From positions 24,526 through 88,525 of the forward strand of contig JAKLJW010000022.1 in NCBI GenBank assembly GCA_023150935.1: a DNA stretch of 64,000 nucleotides. The letters are read 5' to 3'. The translations under genes and the position numbers were made by a program. The notes below the pieces were generated by a model that ran no database searches, had not been told where the DNA came from, and saw only the letters and a list, made by a program, of their open reading frames with translations. Source of the DNA: Candidatus Binatia bacterium. Its GTDB lineage: Bacteria > Desulfobacterota > Binatia > HRBIN30. Within the stretch, counting starts at the first letter, position 1. Each line of letters starts with the position of its first letter. Positions 24,175-34,270 of this stretch are shown one piece after another.

Positions 24175-24921
24175 ATGGTGCGCCGCCGACCGGACAGCCG
24201 TTTGGCCGAACTCGTCGAGAGTGCGGCGCGGGTGTTTACCGTGCGCGGCTATCGGCGCACGCAGATGGCCGACGTGGCGGCGGCGATGGGCGTGGCGCCG
24301 GGGACTCTCTACCTGTACGTCGAAAGCAAGGAGGCGCTGTTCCACTTTCTGGTGGAGCGCGGCTGGACGGACGAGCTGGTCGCTCCCGAGTTGCCCATTC
24401 GCACTCAGCCGGCGGCGGCGACTCTGGGTCTGCTGCGCGATCGGCTGGCGACGGCGATGCGCCTGCCGCGACTCGAGGCGGCATTGCGAGGGCCGGTCCC
24501 GCGCGACGCGACGGCGGAACTCGCCGGCATCGTGCGCGAGTTGTACGACATGGTGGCGCGCTACCGGGTCGGCATTCGACTGCTCGAGCGCTCGGCGCTC
24601 GATTGGCCCGAGCTGGCCGGCATTCTCTACGGCGACGCCCGCGCGAGTTTGTTTGCGGCGCTCGAAGCGTACCTGCGCACGCGGATCGAGGCGGGGCGGT
24701 TTCGCGCCGTGCCGGACGTTGCCGGCATGGCGCGACTCGTCAACGAAAGCGTCGCGTGGTTCGCGATGCACCGCTACGCCGATCCGCACTCCGCCGGTCT
24801 CGACGACCGCCTCGCCGAAGAGACGGTGGTCCACACCCTCGTAAGCGCGCTCGCGAAATCGCCACCGCGCTCTGCCGCGACGAGCGAACGCCTAACCCGC
24901 AAGAGGAGGCCGACCCGATGA
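24175..24921 (+). CDS. TetR-family transcriptional regulator
   Basis: Predicted 248-residue dimeric repressor. The N-terminal helix-turn-helix reads VFTVRGYRRTQMADVAAAMG and VAPGTLYLYVESKEALFHF (about 20-55), matching TetR. The larger C-terminal helical domain would bind an unknown ligand. It is preceded by a palindromic operator and its stop overlaps the PQQ dehydrogenase start (ATGA), so it is the first gene of a coupled unit and probably senses a substrate or product of that enzyme. The last 25 residues are basic and low in complexity. Confidence 0.9.
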   Translation: MVRRRPDSRLAELVESAARVFTVRGYRRTQMADVAAAMGVAPGTLYLYVESKEALFHFLVERGWTDELVAPELPIRTQPAAATLGLLRDRLATAMRLPRLEAALRGPVPRDATAELAGIVRELYDMVARYRVGIRLLERSALDWPELAGILYGDARASLFAALEAYLRTRIEAGRFRAVPDVAGMARLVNESVAWFAMHRYADPHSAGLDDRLAEETVVHTLVSALAKSPPRSAATSERLTRKRRPTR

Positions 24922-26891
24922 CTTGCGCAATGCTGCCGACGCCGGTTCGTGTCCTGCTTCTGCTCGCCGTTGCGCTGGCGGCAGGGCGCACCGCTCTGGC
25001 GGCGCCGGCCGGGTCGCCGGCCGAGTGGCCGGCTTACGGGCGTGACCCGGGGGGAACGCGCTACGCGCCGCCGACCCAGATCGACAAGGATAACGTCGGC
25101 CGTCTCGAGGTCGCGTGGACATATCGCACGGGCGAGTTCGACGTGGCCCGGCTGCCGGCCTGGAAGAACTACGCGCTTCAGGTCACCCCGATCCTGGTCG
25201 ACGGCACCATGTACATCTGTTCCGTCTTCGGCAAGGTGATCGCGCTCGATCCGGAAACCGGCGTCGAACGCTGGCGTTTCGATGCCCGCATCGATCCGGC
25301 GGCGGCGCGGGCCGAGCTTGCCTGCCGCGGCGTCTCGACGTGGCGCGAATCGGATCCGGCGTTTGCCGGGCTCTGTGCGCGACGTATCTTTTACGCCGCG
25401 GTGACCGGGCGGCTCTATGCCCTTGACGCCGCGACGGGAGCGCCGTGCGCCGATTTCGGCGCCGGTGGGCAGGTCGACCTGACGCAGGGCGTCGGTCCGG
25501 TGGAGGCGCGCATCTTCGGTGTGACCTCTCCTCCGGCCGTCGTCGGCGATGTGCTCGTGGTCGGTTCGGCGATCGGCGACAACCAGCGGGTCGAAGAGGC
25601 CCGCGGCACCGTGCGCGCCATTGACGTCCGAACGGGACGGGAGCGCTGGCGCTGGGATCCGATCCCGCGGCGTCGCGACGACCCGGCGCGGGCGACCTGG
25701 GAGGGCGACAGCGCCGATCGTACCGGGGCGGCCAACGCCTGGTCGATCCTCTCGGCCGACCCCGACCGAAACCTGGTTTTCGTTCCCGTCGGCAGTGCCA
25801 GTCCCGACTTCTACGGCGGCGAGCGCCGCGGGGCGAACCGCTGGGCGGACTCGGTCGTGGCCCTGCGGGCGTCGACCGGCGAGCTGGTCTGGGGTTTTCA
25901 GACCGTCCACCACGACCTCTGGGACTACGACGTACCGGCGCAACCGACACTGGTGACGGTTCGCCGCGACGGCCGGGAGGTGCCCGCCGTCGCCCAGGCG
26001 ACCAAGGTCGGGCACCTCTTCGTGCTCGACCGAGAGACCGGTGCGCCCCTGTTTCCGGTCGAGGAACGGCCGGTGCCGCCGAGCGACGTGCCGGGCGAGC
26101 AGGCATATCCGACCCAGCCCTTCCCGGTCCTACCCCGCCCGCTGGTGCCCCATGCGCTGCGGCCGGAAGATGCCTGGGGCCTCACTCCGCTGGACCGCGC
26201 CGCCTGCCGCAAACGCATTGCGGCCATGCGCGGCCGCGAGATCTTCACGCCGCCCGGGCTCGAACCGACGATCATCTATCCCGGCAACGCCGGTGGGACC
26301 AATTGGGGCAGCGTGGCCTTCGAGCCGCAGCGCGGTTTCGTCATTGTCAACACCTCGCGCTTTCCGACCGTCGTGCGCCTGATACCGCGGGCGGACTATC
26401 CGGCCGAGAAAGCTGCCAACCCCGGACGCGAGGTCTCGCCGCAGGAGGGTACGCCCTACGCGATGCGGCGCGACTTCGATGCCCTGTTGTCGCCCCTCGG
26501 CCTGCCTTGCAACCCGCCACCCTGGGGCACCCTGGCCGCCGTCGACCTCGGCAGCGGCGAGGTGCGCTGGGAGGTCCCCCTCGGCACCGTGCGCGACATC
26601 GCGCCGGTCCCGATTCCGTGGGAGCTGGGGACACCGAGCATGGGCGGGCCGATGATTACCGCCGCCGGTCTGGTGTTCATCGGCGGTGCCATGGACAACT
26701 ACTTGCGTGCCTTCGACATCGATACCGGCAAGGAGCTGTGGAAAGGCCGCCTCCCTGCCGGCGGACAGGCGACACCGATGACCTATCAGCTCCGGCCGGA
26801 CGGCAAGCAGTACGTCGTGATTGCCGCCGGCGGACACGGCCGTCTCGGGACGACGCTCGGCGACAGCATCGTTGCCTTCGCGTTGCCGTAG
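24918..26891 (+). CDS. Exported PQQ-dependent dehydrogenase (glucose dehydrogenase-like)
   Basis: Periplasmic quinoprotein of 657 residues oxidising a sugar, polyol or alcohol. A signal peptide (VRVLLLLAVALAAGRTALAA) replaces the five-helix membrane domain of E. coli Gcd. The eight-bladed propeller begins with EWPAYGRDPGGTRYAP (36-51) and includes HHDLWDYDVPAQPTLV, YPGNAGGTNWGSVAFEP, GTPSMGGPMITAAGLVFIGG, and the closing GGHGRLGTTLGDSIVAF typical of membrane glucose/quinate dehydrogenases. No haem c motif or quinone-binding membrane part is present, so electrons must go to another carrier. AAGAGGAGG precedes the ATG, which overlaps the tetR stop. No PQQ synthesis genes occur in the window; the next gene resembles the PQQ importer PqqU. 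Confidence 0.9.
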   Translation: MTCAMLPTPVRVLLLLAVALAAGRTALAAPAGSPAEWPAYGRDPGGTRYAPPTQIDKDNVGRLEVAWTYRTGEFDVARLPAWKNYALQVTPILVDGTMYICSVFGKVIALDPETGVERWRFDARIDPAAARAELACRGVSTWRESDPAFAGLCARRIFYAAVTGRLYALDAATGAPCADFGAGGQVDLTQGVGPVEARIFGVTSPPAVVGDVLVVGSAIGDNQRVEEARGTVRAIDVRTGRERWRWDPIPRRRDDPARATWEGDSADRTGAANAWSILSADPDRNLVFVPVGSASPDFYGGERRGANRWADSVVALRASTGELVWGFQTVHHDLWDYDVPAQPTLVTVRRDGREVPAVAQATKVGHLFVLDRETGAPLFPVEERPVPPSDVPGEQAYPTQPFPVLPRPLVPHALRPEDAWGLTPLDRAACRKRIAAMRGREIFTPPGLEPTIIYPGNAGGTNWGSVAFEPQRGFVIVNTSRFPTVVRLIPRADYPAEKAANPGREVSPQEGTPYAMRRDFDALLSPLGLPCNPPPWGTLAAVDLGSGEVRWEVPLGTVRDIAPVPIPWELGTPSMGGPMITAAGLVFIGGAMDNYLRAFDIDTGKELWKGRLPAGGQATPMTYQLRPDGKQYVVIAAGGHGRLGTTLGDSIVAFALP

Positions 26892-26973
26892 GGCGTAACG
26901 GCGGCACCGAGCACGGAGTCCGGGGCGCGAACCACGGAGCGCTAAACCCGAAACTCGGGCACGGACCGATCCC

Positions 26974-29076
26974 TTGATCTCACCGGATTGTGTCCCGGCG
27001 CTGTGCGCCGTCGTTGCGCGCTGCGCCCTGTTCCTGGCGCTGGCAGTGCCGGCCTTCGCGCAGGATGCCGAACGCGGCGGCGAACCGCGCACTCCGTTGC
27101 TGCTCGATTCGGTTACGGTCACGGCAACCCGCCTGCCGGAGTTGCTCGCCGACGTGCCGGCGGCGATCAGCGTGGTCGAGGCGGCCGATATCCGGGATGC
27201 CAGGCCGACCGTGAATATCGACGAATCCCTCGATCGAGTCCCGGGTGTCTTCGTGCAGAATAGTGGCAACTTCGCTCAGGACGTGCGCGTGCAGATTCGC
27301 GGTTTCGGCACGCGCGCCGGTTTCGGCACGCGCGAAATCAAAGTGCTGGTCGACGGCCTGCCGCTCACGCTGCCGGACGGGCAGACGCAGTTCGACGATG
27401 TCGACCCGGCGGCGATGGCCCGCATCGAAGTGGTGCGCGGCCCCGCCTCGGCGCTGTACGGTAACGCCTCCGGTGGCGTGATCCAGTTCTTTACCGAAGA
27501 CGGACCGTCGACCCCGGGTGCCGAGCTGCGGCTGGTCGGGGGCTCTTACGGCCTCGGTAAGTACGTCCTCGAAGGTGGTGGGCCCGCGGGTCCCGTGCGG
27601 CTCTTTGTGCAGGGATCCTTCTTGCGGTCCGACGGTTATCGGCAGCACAGCGCGACCCGGAGCGGCATCGTGAACGCCAAGTTGCGCTGGGACGTCGATG
27701 CGGACACGAAGTTGACCGTGCTGGTCAACGGCGTCGACGCGCCGGTTGCCGACGATCCGGGCGCACTGACGCGGGCGGAGGCGGATGCCGATCCGCGCCG
27801 GGCACGGGCGCTCAATGTCGCGCTCGACGCCGGCGAGGCGGTGTTGCAGGGACGTCTCGGCGCCGTCGTCGAGCGGCGCCTGCCGCTCGGCCGGCTATCC
27901 GGGTACGCGTACGGGCTCTATCGCGATTTCGAAAACCGCCTCCCTGTGCCCCCGACGACCCCGCCCGTGCAGGGCGGCATCGTGACGTTCTACAGGTTCA
28001 GTCCCGGTGGCGGCCTCCGCTACCTGGTGCCGGTGCGAGCCGGGGGCCGCGAACATCGGTTCTCTGTCGGGGTCGACGTGCAGTATCAGGACGACAACCG
28101 GCGGCGGTTCGGCAACGACTTCGGCACGCGCGGTCAACTCGGCTTGCAGCAGCGCGAGAGCGTCACCGGCGTCGGTCCGTACCTGCAGGCGATCGTCATG
28201 CCGTTGGACGACTTCGAGGTGATGGCCGGGCTGCGTTACGACAACCTGCGCTTCGCCGTCGACGTTGCCGTGCCATCCGGAAGCGGCGATTCCGGCTCCC
28301 GCACGTTCGAACACTGGAGCCCCGGGGGCGGAGTGCGCTACTCGCCGTGGCCGTGGTTGGCCGCGTTTCTCAATGTCGGTACCGCCTTTCAGGTGCCGAC
28401 GACTACCGAACTCGCCAACCCTGCCGGAGCCGGATTCAATCCCGACGTCGAGCCGCAGACCGCCCTTAACTACGAGGTGGGGCTGCGGTACGAGACGCTG
28501 TGGCTGGTTGGTAACGCGGTCGGATTCTGGACCACTATCGACGACGAGCTGGTGCCCTACGAGGTGCCGTCGCAACCCGAACGCGACTTCTTCCGCAACG
28601 CCGGCCGCTCGCGGCGTTACGGCCTGGAGCTCGACTGGCAGACGTACCTGCTGTCCGGTCTGCGGTGGAGCGGGGCGGTGACGCTGATGCAGGCCGAGTA
28701 CGAGCGGTATGCGACCCCGCAGGGAACTTTCGACGGCAACTCGGAGCCGGGCATTCCCGACGCGGTCGTGTACCAGGAACTCTTCTACCGGCACCCGAGC
28801 GGCGCGTACGCGGGCCTGGAGGCGTTGGTCGTCGAGGGGTACCCGGTGAACGACGCCAATACGGCGCGCGCCCCGGGCTACGTTCGGATGACGCTTCGTG
28901 GCGGGTACGACATCCAGATCGGGCGCTGGCGCTGCGGTCCGTTCGTCGGCTTCGATAACCTGCTCGACCAGAACTACGACGGCACGGTGCGCGTCAATGC
29001 GACCGGGAACCGCTACTTCGAGCCGGCCGCCGGATTCAACGTCTACGGCGGGCTCGGCGTCAGCGCGACGTTGTGA
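26974..29076 (+). CDS. TonB-dependent receptor resembling PqqU (YncD)
   Basis: Outer-membrane gated importer of 700 residues. TTG 26974 is the best start, followed by signal peptide CALFLALAVPAFAQ. The TonB box is DSVTVTATR (45-53), the plug runs from about 60 to 170, and the barrel ends with an aromatic-rich C-terminus. Plug sequence TVNIDESLDRVPGVFVQNSG, then NFAQDVRVQIRGFGTRAGFG, VDGLPLTLPDGQTQ and RGPASALYGNASGGVI, plus barrel DGYRQHSATRSG, follow from memory the same order and wording as E. coli YncD/PqqU, the high-affinity PQQ importer. Its position 82 bases after a PQQ enzyme supports a PQQ substrate, but this is inference; siderophore receptors share the general fold. Confidence 0.88.
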   Translation: MISPDCVPALCAVVARCALFLALAVPAFAQDAERGGEPRTPLLLDSVTVTATRLPELLADVPAAISVVEAADIRDARPTVNIDESLDRVPGVFVQNSGNFAQDVRVQIRGFGTRAGFGTREIKVLVDGLPLTLPDGQTQFDDVDPAAMARIEVVRGPASALYGNASGGVIQFFTEDGPSTPGAELRLVGGSYGLGKYVLEGGGPAGPVRLFVQGSFLRSDGYRQHSATRSGIVNAKLRWDVDADTKLTVLVNGVDAPVADDPGALTRAEADADPRRARALNVALDAGEAVLQGRLGAVVERRLPLGRLSGYAYGLYRDFENRLPVPPTTPPVQGGIVTFYRFSPGGGLRYLVPVRAGGREHRFSVGVDVQYQDDNRRRFGNDFGTRGQLGLQQRESVTGVGPYLQAIVMPLDDFEVMAGLRYDNLRFAVDVAVPSGSGDSGSRTFEHWSPGGGVRYSPWPWLAAFLNVGTAFQVPTTTELANPAGAGFNPDVEPQTALNYEVGLRYETLWLVGNAVGFWTTIDDELVPYEVPSQPERDFFRNAGRSRRYGLELDWQTYLLSGLRWSGAVTLMQAEYERYATPQGTFDGNSEPGIPDAVVYQELFYRHPSGAYAGLEALVVEGYPVNDANTARAPGYVRMTLRGGYDIQIGRWRCGPFVGFDNLLDQNYDGTVRVNATGNRYFEPAAGFNVYGGLGVSATL

Positions 29077-29379
29077 CGGAACGGAGTTCCCAGCCCCGGG
29101 TCACCGGTTGCCGGTTCCGAAGGTGGGTTGGGGCATCGTGATCCGCGGCCCGGGGGGCGAGCGAACCGGCGGGATAGACGGCGGTTCTGGACTTCTCGGC
29201 AAGACGGGACAAATCGGTGAGAGTCGGCAAATTTTCTTGCATTACGCCAAAAGCCGTTGGTAGGGTCGAACGACCCGGGAACGGTTGGCGTCGTCGTCGA
29301 TGCGAGGTGCTCGGGGCGGGAGCAGCTTCTGGGCGAGGTCGGCTATTCTCCGACGGGGAGCACAAGGGAGTACTCGTAG
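29077..29379. other. Intergenic stretch before the Thr-Pro-rich protein gene
   Basis: About 300 bases with no supported gene. A short-loop hairpin GGGTCGAACGACCC lies at 29263-29276 and the ribosome site AAGGGAG at 29364-29370. No convincing -35/-10 pair or terminator is seen. Confidence 0.4.
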
Positions 29380-31974
29380 ATGTCATGCAGACGGTTGGGA
29401 TTCGCCAGTCTAATACTGCCCGCATTCGTTCTCGCCGTGGCGGCGGCGGTCTGCCTTCCGGCTCCGGCGCAGGCCCAGACGTGCTGCGTCGATCGTGACG
29501 CCGACGGTGCGTGTGCCGGTGCGGATGATCCGCTGACGTGCACGGGACGTTTGCTGGTGGAAACCGACTTCCCGATCGTTTGTCCGGCGGGTGCGGAACT
29601 CGACTGTCGCGTGATTGCGTTGACGGCGCGGCAACTAACCATTGCCGGCAGAATCCGGGCGAACGGAGTGGTCCTTACTTCGGATACCGGCTCTATCGAT
29701 CTGCGCGGCGCCAACATCACGGTTAAGGGCAAGCTCGTCATCGACTCGGCCGACGACGTGGTCGCCGATGGAACGACCGCTATACAGGGTGAGAGCCGCG
29801 GGCACCGTCTGGTGGCGCGCATTACGGTGCAGGCTGCGGGCGATATCGATCTCAGCGGTATGGCCCTGCTGGCCGGCACCGAGCTCAAGGTGATCTCGAC
29901 CGGCGGCAATATCGTCGCCGCCACCGGCAACTATGAGAGCGGTCGTGCGGTGAGGATGGAAGCGGCTCAGGGCGCAATCGACGTCAGCGGTAGCGTCGTG
30001 CTCGCTAACCGGTTGATCGACGTGCATACCGCCCTCGGCATCGGGGCTAACGCCAGTACCTTGCAGGCGCGTGGTCCGCGGGGCGAAATCGGTATCGAAA
30101 TGACCGGCGGCAGTGGTGACTTCACGGGCGCGCTGGTGAGCGCGGACCGTAGCGTGCGCGTCAGCGGGTTGCGTCAGGTCGACCAGGGGATCAATCTTGC
30201 CGGCGCGCAGGTCAGAACCTACCAGCGCGGTGAGATCGATTTGCGAGCGGCGGGAACCCTCGATCTCTCCGGTAGTGTGATCGAAGCGTCGGCGCCTGGG
30301 GACTTCCGTTCCGACGTCAAGCTGGCATTCCGCGAGCCGTTGTCCGGAACCCCGGCAAGTCTGATCGACCTCGATGCGCCGGAGATGGTGGCGCTGGGCA
30401 TGCCCCCCGCGGGTCCGCAAGACACTGCCGAGCTGGTTAGCGACTCATTTGTCGTGCCGGCGGGAATAGACGAGTTGCGGTTCCAGTACCTCTTCCTCAC
30501 TAACGAGCTGGCCCCGAACCCTTCACATAATGACACGTTCACGGCCTACCTGATCAGTCCATCCACCCAACAGATCATCCGCATCGTCGACACCAACGCC
30601 GAGTTGACGCCGGCGCTGACGCCGCTGACCGGTGCTGCCTATTCGACCGCCGTGTTTCAACTCGCCAGCCTCGACGTGCGTGCGCTGGCGGGAACGGGAA
30701 CCCCGGTTCAGGTCGCCTTTTCCGTCGAAGACGTTGGCGACTCGCGTGGCGCGACCGCGGTCCTGATCGACGACATCGTACTGCGCAACCGTGCGACCGG
30801 TGCTGCCCTGCCGATCGGCCGCTTCGAAAGTGGCGACCTCACCGGCTTCACGATGAACCTCACCGCGGTGCGCGATCCGTTCGGTGGGGTGACTCGCGGC
30901 CTTGGCGATGTCGACAACCCGCCCCTCGGCAACTTTCCCGGCGCCGAAGACAACGACGTCGCCAGCAATCGCTTTTTTGATACGGCGGTGCGTGCCCCCG
31001 AGGGCGCTGCCATGGCAGTCCTCGGCACGGGGACCGAGATCGCCGCGTTTGTTCAGGCGGTGCCGCTCAACCCCGGCTCGGTCACCATCCTCTGTGGTAA
31101 TGGATTGATCGACGGCGGCGAGGCGTGCGACGACGGAAATCGTATCGGTACGGATTGCTGCAGCAATAGCTGCGAGATCCAGCCGTGCGTACCGACGGCC
31201 ACACCGACGGCTACGCCGGCTCCGCCGACATCCACGCCGGCGCCGACCGACACCCCGACGGTAACGCCCACCCCCGGCGTTGGCGCCACGGACACTCCTG
31301 CGGAAACCCCAACGGAGACCCCGACCGGTCCGCCAGACACGCCGACCGAGACTCCCACCGAGACTCCGACCGGGCCGACCGACACCCCGACGGAGACTCC
31401 GACCGAGACACCCACCAACCCGACGGACACCCCGACGGAGACTCCGACCGAGACACCCACCAACCCGACTGACACCCCGACGGAGACCCCGACCGAGACA
31501 CCCACCAACCCGACGGAAACCCCGACGGAGACTCCGACCGAGACACCCACCAGCCCGACCGACACCCCGACGGAGACTCCGACCGAGACACCCACCGAAG
31601 TGCCGACGGACACGCCGACCGAGACGCCGACCGCGGCTGCATCCGACACTCCGACCGAAACGCCGACGGAGACGCCCACGGGGGCCTCCACGGAGACGCC
31701 GACGGAGACACCTACCGAAGCGCCGACGGACACGCCGACCGAGACGCCAACCGCGGCTGCATCCGACACTCCGACCGAAACGCCGACGGAAACGCCGACG
31801 GAGACACCCACGGAGACGTCCACGGAGACGCCGACCGAGGTTCCCACGGGAACTCCGACCGAGACACCCACTGAAGCCGCCACGGAAACCCCCACGGAGG
31901 TCCCAACCGAAACCCCGACTGAGATCCCGACGGAAACCCCGACGGAGACGCCTACTGAAACCCCAACCCCGTGA
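29380..31974 (+). CDS. Large exported protein: beta-helix-like, Cys-rich repeat, Thr-Pro-Glu tail
   Basis: Predicted secreted protein of 864 residues. Signal peptide [23 protein letters not shown]. Residues about 60-330 are short alternating strands ([40 protein letters not shown]) like a filamentous-haemagglutinin beta-helix. Residues about 340-540 form a beta-sandwich-like segment with [20 protein letters not shown], as in choice-of-anchor domains. Then comes a Cys-rich repeat [16 protein letters not shown]...CCSNSC (DUF4215 type). The last 260 or so residues are [19 protein letters not shown] repeats that run straight to the stop, with no dockerin-like module after them, unlike the other linker proteins here. 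GGGAG lies before the ATG. Function unknown; surface display or adhesion is plausible. Confidence 0.82.
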   Translation: MSCRRLGFASLILPAFVLAVAAAVCLPAPAQAQTCCVDRDADGACAGADDPLTCTGRLLVETDFPIVCPAGAELDCRVIALTARQLTIAGRIRANGVVLTSDTGSIDLRGANITVKGKLVIDSADDVVADGTTAIQGESRGHRLVARITVQAAGDIDLSGMALLAGTELKVISTGGNIVAATGNYESGRAVRMEAAQGAIDVSGSVVLANRLIDVHTALGIGANASTLQARGPRGEIGIEMTGGSGDFTGALVSADRSVRVSGLRQVDQGINLAGAQVRTYQRGEIDLRAAGTLDLSGSVIEASAPGDFRSDVKLAFREPLSGTPASLIDLDAPEMVALGMPPAGPQDTAELVSDSFVVPAGIDELRFQYLFLTNELAPNPSHNDTFTAYLISPSTQQIIRIVDTNAELTPALTPLTGAAYSTAVFQLASLDVRALAGTGTPVQVAFSVEDVGDSRGATAVLIDDIVLRNRATGAALPIGRFESGDLTGFTMNLTAVRDPFGGVTRGLGDVDNPPLGNFPGAEDNDVASNRFFDTAVRAPEGAAMAVLGTGTEIAAFVQAVPLNPGSVTILCGNGLIDGGEACDDGNRIGTDCCSNSCEIQPCVPTATPTATPAPPTSTPAPTDTPTVTPTPGVGATDTPAETPTETPTGPPDTPTETPTETPTGPTDTPTETPTETPTNPTDTPTETPTETPTNPTDTPTETPTETPTNPTETPTETPTETPTSPTDTPTETPTETPTEVPTDTPTETPTAAASDTPTETPTETPTGASTETPTETPTEAPTDTPTETPTAAASDTPTETPTETPTETPTETSTETPTEVPTGTPTETPTEAATETPTEVPTETPTEIPTETPTETPTETPTP
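31342..31611 (+). repeat. 45-bp coding minisatellite, about six units
   Basis: Units start at 31342, 31387, 31432, 31477, 31522 and 31567, exactly 45 bases apart, each coding [11 protein letters not shown](N/G/S)PT(D/E). Neighbouring units are nearly identical at DNA level, which points to recent slippage or unequal exchange. It lies in the C-terminal tail of the exported beta-helix-like protein. Confidence 0.92.
31597..31836 (+). repeat. 120-bp tandem duplication in the same tail
   Basis: The block starting GAAGTGCCGACGGACACGCC at 31597 recurs as GAAGCGCCGACGGACACGCC at 31717, a spacing of 120 bases, and both continue through GCGGCTGCATCCGACACTCC. The two copies encode [20 protein letters not shown] and [20 protein letters not shown]. 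Confidence 0.85.
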
Positions 31975-31977
31975 GCT

Positions 31978-34176
31978 TTGGCCCCCGGGGGCGCGCACTT
32001 GAATTCGGCAGTGCCTCGATACGCACCCGAGAACGCGGCGCTCGCGAGAACGAACGGGAAGGATCCTCATCCCGGCGGAAGATGCCGTTCGCCCCGGGTC
32101 GGTGCGTTGATCGTCGGGTTGAGCCTGGTCGCCATCGGGCATGGCGCAAAGGCGGGGAACGAGCCGTACGTCTGGCGCAGCTACGGACCGACCAGCGGTG
32201 CGATTCTGGCCCTGGTCGCCGATCCCACCGATCCGCTAAGGGTTTACGCGGGGAGTGCCCGCGGCAGCATCTTTCGCAGCACGGACGGCGGCGAAACCTG
32301 GATGCTATCCAGCCTGCCGTTCACGGGCGTCCTGGCGGAAGTGCGTGCGCTGGTGGTCGATCCGATCGCGCCGGCACTGGTCTACGCCGGGACTTCAGCC
32401 GGGGTCTTCAAGAGTGTCGACGGCGGTCGTACCTGGGCGCCAACGCGCCTGGGGGATCTCAATGTGCACGCACTGGCGATCGATCCTGCCGTGCCGGCAA
32501 TCCTGTATGCCGGCAGCGACGAAGGTGCGCTCTACAAGAGCAGCGATGGCGGCGGTTCATGGGCGAAGGTCGCCGGCCTCGTGGCGAATCGGGCCGTGAC
32601 CGCAGTTGCCGTGGATCCTCGGACGCCGTCCACCGTTTACGCCGGCCTCGACCGGGGCCGCGTGTTCAGGAGTACGGACGGCGGTACGAGTTGGAATCAT
32701 CCCGGATTCGACGGCATCACGGCGAACGAGTTCCGTAGTCTGCTGATCGATCCGCTGAGTCCGTCGACGCTGTACGCCTGCTCGGAGCGCGGAGTATTTC
32801 GAAGCACGAACGCCGGCTTGACGTTCTTCCCTGCGAACAACGGGCTGACCTCGACCGACGCCAAGGCGCTCGCGCAAGATCCGCTTACACCGGCGACGCT
32901 GTACGCCTGGTCCGACGGTATCTTCAAGAGCACCGACGGCGGAAACTCGTGGAGGCGCAGCGGCCCGCTCGGTTCCGGCACCGCGCTTGCCATCCACCCC
33001 CTGGCCCCCGCCACGTTGTTTGCCGGCGGCGACGGGGTGCTCAGAAGCCGCGACGGGGGAGCGACATGGCGGAGATCGAACCGTGGCCTGGCCGATAGCA
33101 TCATAAGCGCCGTAGCCGTCAATCCGCGCACGCCGTCGATCCTGTATGCCGGCGGCAACGACGTCTTCAAGAGCGTCGACGGCGGCGGTAGTTGGCGTGC
33201 ATTGCAGGCCGAGCTGCCGGGCTTCGTTACCGCTCTGGCAGTGGATCCCGCCGAACCCAGAACCGTCTATGCCGGTACCGGCCTTGGTGTGTATCGGAGC
33301 ACCGATGAAGGCGTGCGGTGGTCGAGAGCCGGGCCCACTCGCTTCATTACTGCGCTGACCGCGAGTGTCACGACCCGCAACCTCATTTACGCCGGCACAG
33401 CGGATCAGGGTTTGGTGAAGAGCACCGATGGCGGCAACCGCTGGAGCCGCACGAACAGCTCGATGACCGAAGGGACGTTCGTCAACGCAATAGCGATCGG
33501 TCCGGCCACTACCCCCGTACTGTTCATCGGTACCCAGAAGAGCTTTTACGGCAGCGCCTTCCGCAGTCTCGACGGCGGCTCGATGTGGGAGGTCTTGCCG
33601 ATACCGCAGACGGCGACGCAACGGATCGACGTGCAGGCCATCGCCACGCATTCGCAAGGGCGGGGAGTTGTCTACGCGGGAACCTCGGCGGGGCTGTTCA
33701 TGAGCGAGGACGACGGTGCGACCTGGAGTGCGGAACTGCTGGAGGGTCGTTCCGTTGCGGCGCTGACCGTCAACCCGGCGCACCCGACGACACTGTACGC
33801 CGGTACCCCGGGCGACGGCGTGTTTGCGAGCGAGGACGGTGGCAAGGACTGGGAGGCTATCAACGACGGCTTGATCAACGGCAACGTCGAAGCGCTGGCC
33901 GTCAATCCGTTGCGGCCCAGAACCCTGTACGCCGGCACTGCCGGGGGCGGCGTGTTCGTCTTCGGTCAGGTCCTGCCCTGCGACGGCGACTGTAACGGCG
34001 ACGTCGAGGTTACCGTCGACGAGCTGCTGATCATGGTCAACATCACCACGGGCTCCGGTTCCGTCTCGCAGTGCCTGCAGGGAGACCTCAACGGCGATCG
34101 CGAAATAACCGTCGACGAGATCCTCGCCGCGGTAGCCGCCGGCTTGACGGGGTGCGAACGGCCCGGGGTCGCGTAG
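31978..34176 (+). CDS. Exported BNR-repeat propeller with dockerin-like C-terminus
   Basis: Predicted secreted protein of up to 732 residues. The start is unclear: TTG 31978 lies 3 bases after the previous stop, and GTG 32011 is an alternative; either precedes an export segment VGALIVGLSLVAIGHGAKA. The body has about 14 repeats of VYAGTxxGVFKSxDGGxxWxxxxxG, a sialidase/VPS10-like BNR propeller pattern, probably two propellers. The C-terminus is a pair of calcium-loop helices bounded by Cys: CDGDCNGDVEVTVDELL and GDLNGDREITVDEILAAV, ending GLTGC. The same module closes the protein at 43362. The enzymatic Asp boxes here are structural; no catalytic residues are recognised. Confidence 0.84.
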   Translation: MAPGGAHLNSAVPRYAPENAALARTNGKDPHPGGRCRSPRVGALIVGLSLVAIGHGAKAGNEPYVWRSYGPTSGAILALVADPTDPLRVYAGSARGSIFRSTDGGETWMLSSLPFTGVLAEVRALVVDPIAPALVYAGTSAGVFKSVDGGRTWAPTRLGDLNVHALAIDPAVPAILYAGSDEGALYKSSDGGGSWAKVAGLVANRAVTAVAVDPRTPSTVYAGLDRGRVFRSTDGGTSWNHPGFDGITANEFRSLLIDPLSPSTLYACSERGVFRSTNAGLTFFPANNGLTSTDAKALAQDPLTPATLYAWSDGIFKSTDGGNSWRRSGPLGSGTALAIHPLAPATLFAGGDGVLRSRDGGATWRRSNRGLADSIISAVAVNPRTPSILYAGGNDVFKSVDGGGSWRALQAELPGFVTALAVDPAEPRTVYAGTGLGVYRSTDEGVRWSRAGPTRFITALTASVTTRNLIYAGTADQGLVKSTDGGNRWSRTNSSMTEGTFVNAIAIGPATTPVLFIGTQKSFYGSAFRSLDGGSMWEVLPIPQTATQRIDVQAIATHSQGRGVVYAGTSAGLFMSEDDGATWSAELLEGRSVAALTVNPAHPTTLYAGTPGDGVFASEDGGKDWEAINDGLINGNVEALAVNPLRPRTLYAGTAGGGVFVFGQVLPCDGDCNGDVEVTVDELLIMVNITTGSGSVSQCLQGDLNGDREITVDEILAAVAAGLTGCERPGVA

Positions 34177-34270
34177 CGCCTCCTTCGGTGTTCGCGGGCC
34201 GGCACCCGCCGAGCGCGGAAGCGGCCTTATCCCCGTCGGCAGGTATTCAGTGGTTCCGGACGCCTGTCGT

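Noticed and set aside
31342..31971. Tandem repeats considered as a CRISPR array
   Set aside because: Units are contiguous, in frame and without unique spacers, and no cas genes are nearby.
30523..32142. Minus-strand frames over the Thr-Pro-Glu tail (including a [13 protein letters not shown] protein)
   Set aside because: They are the complement of the minisatellite; repeats keep all frames open, and no start site or other coding signal supports them.
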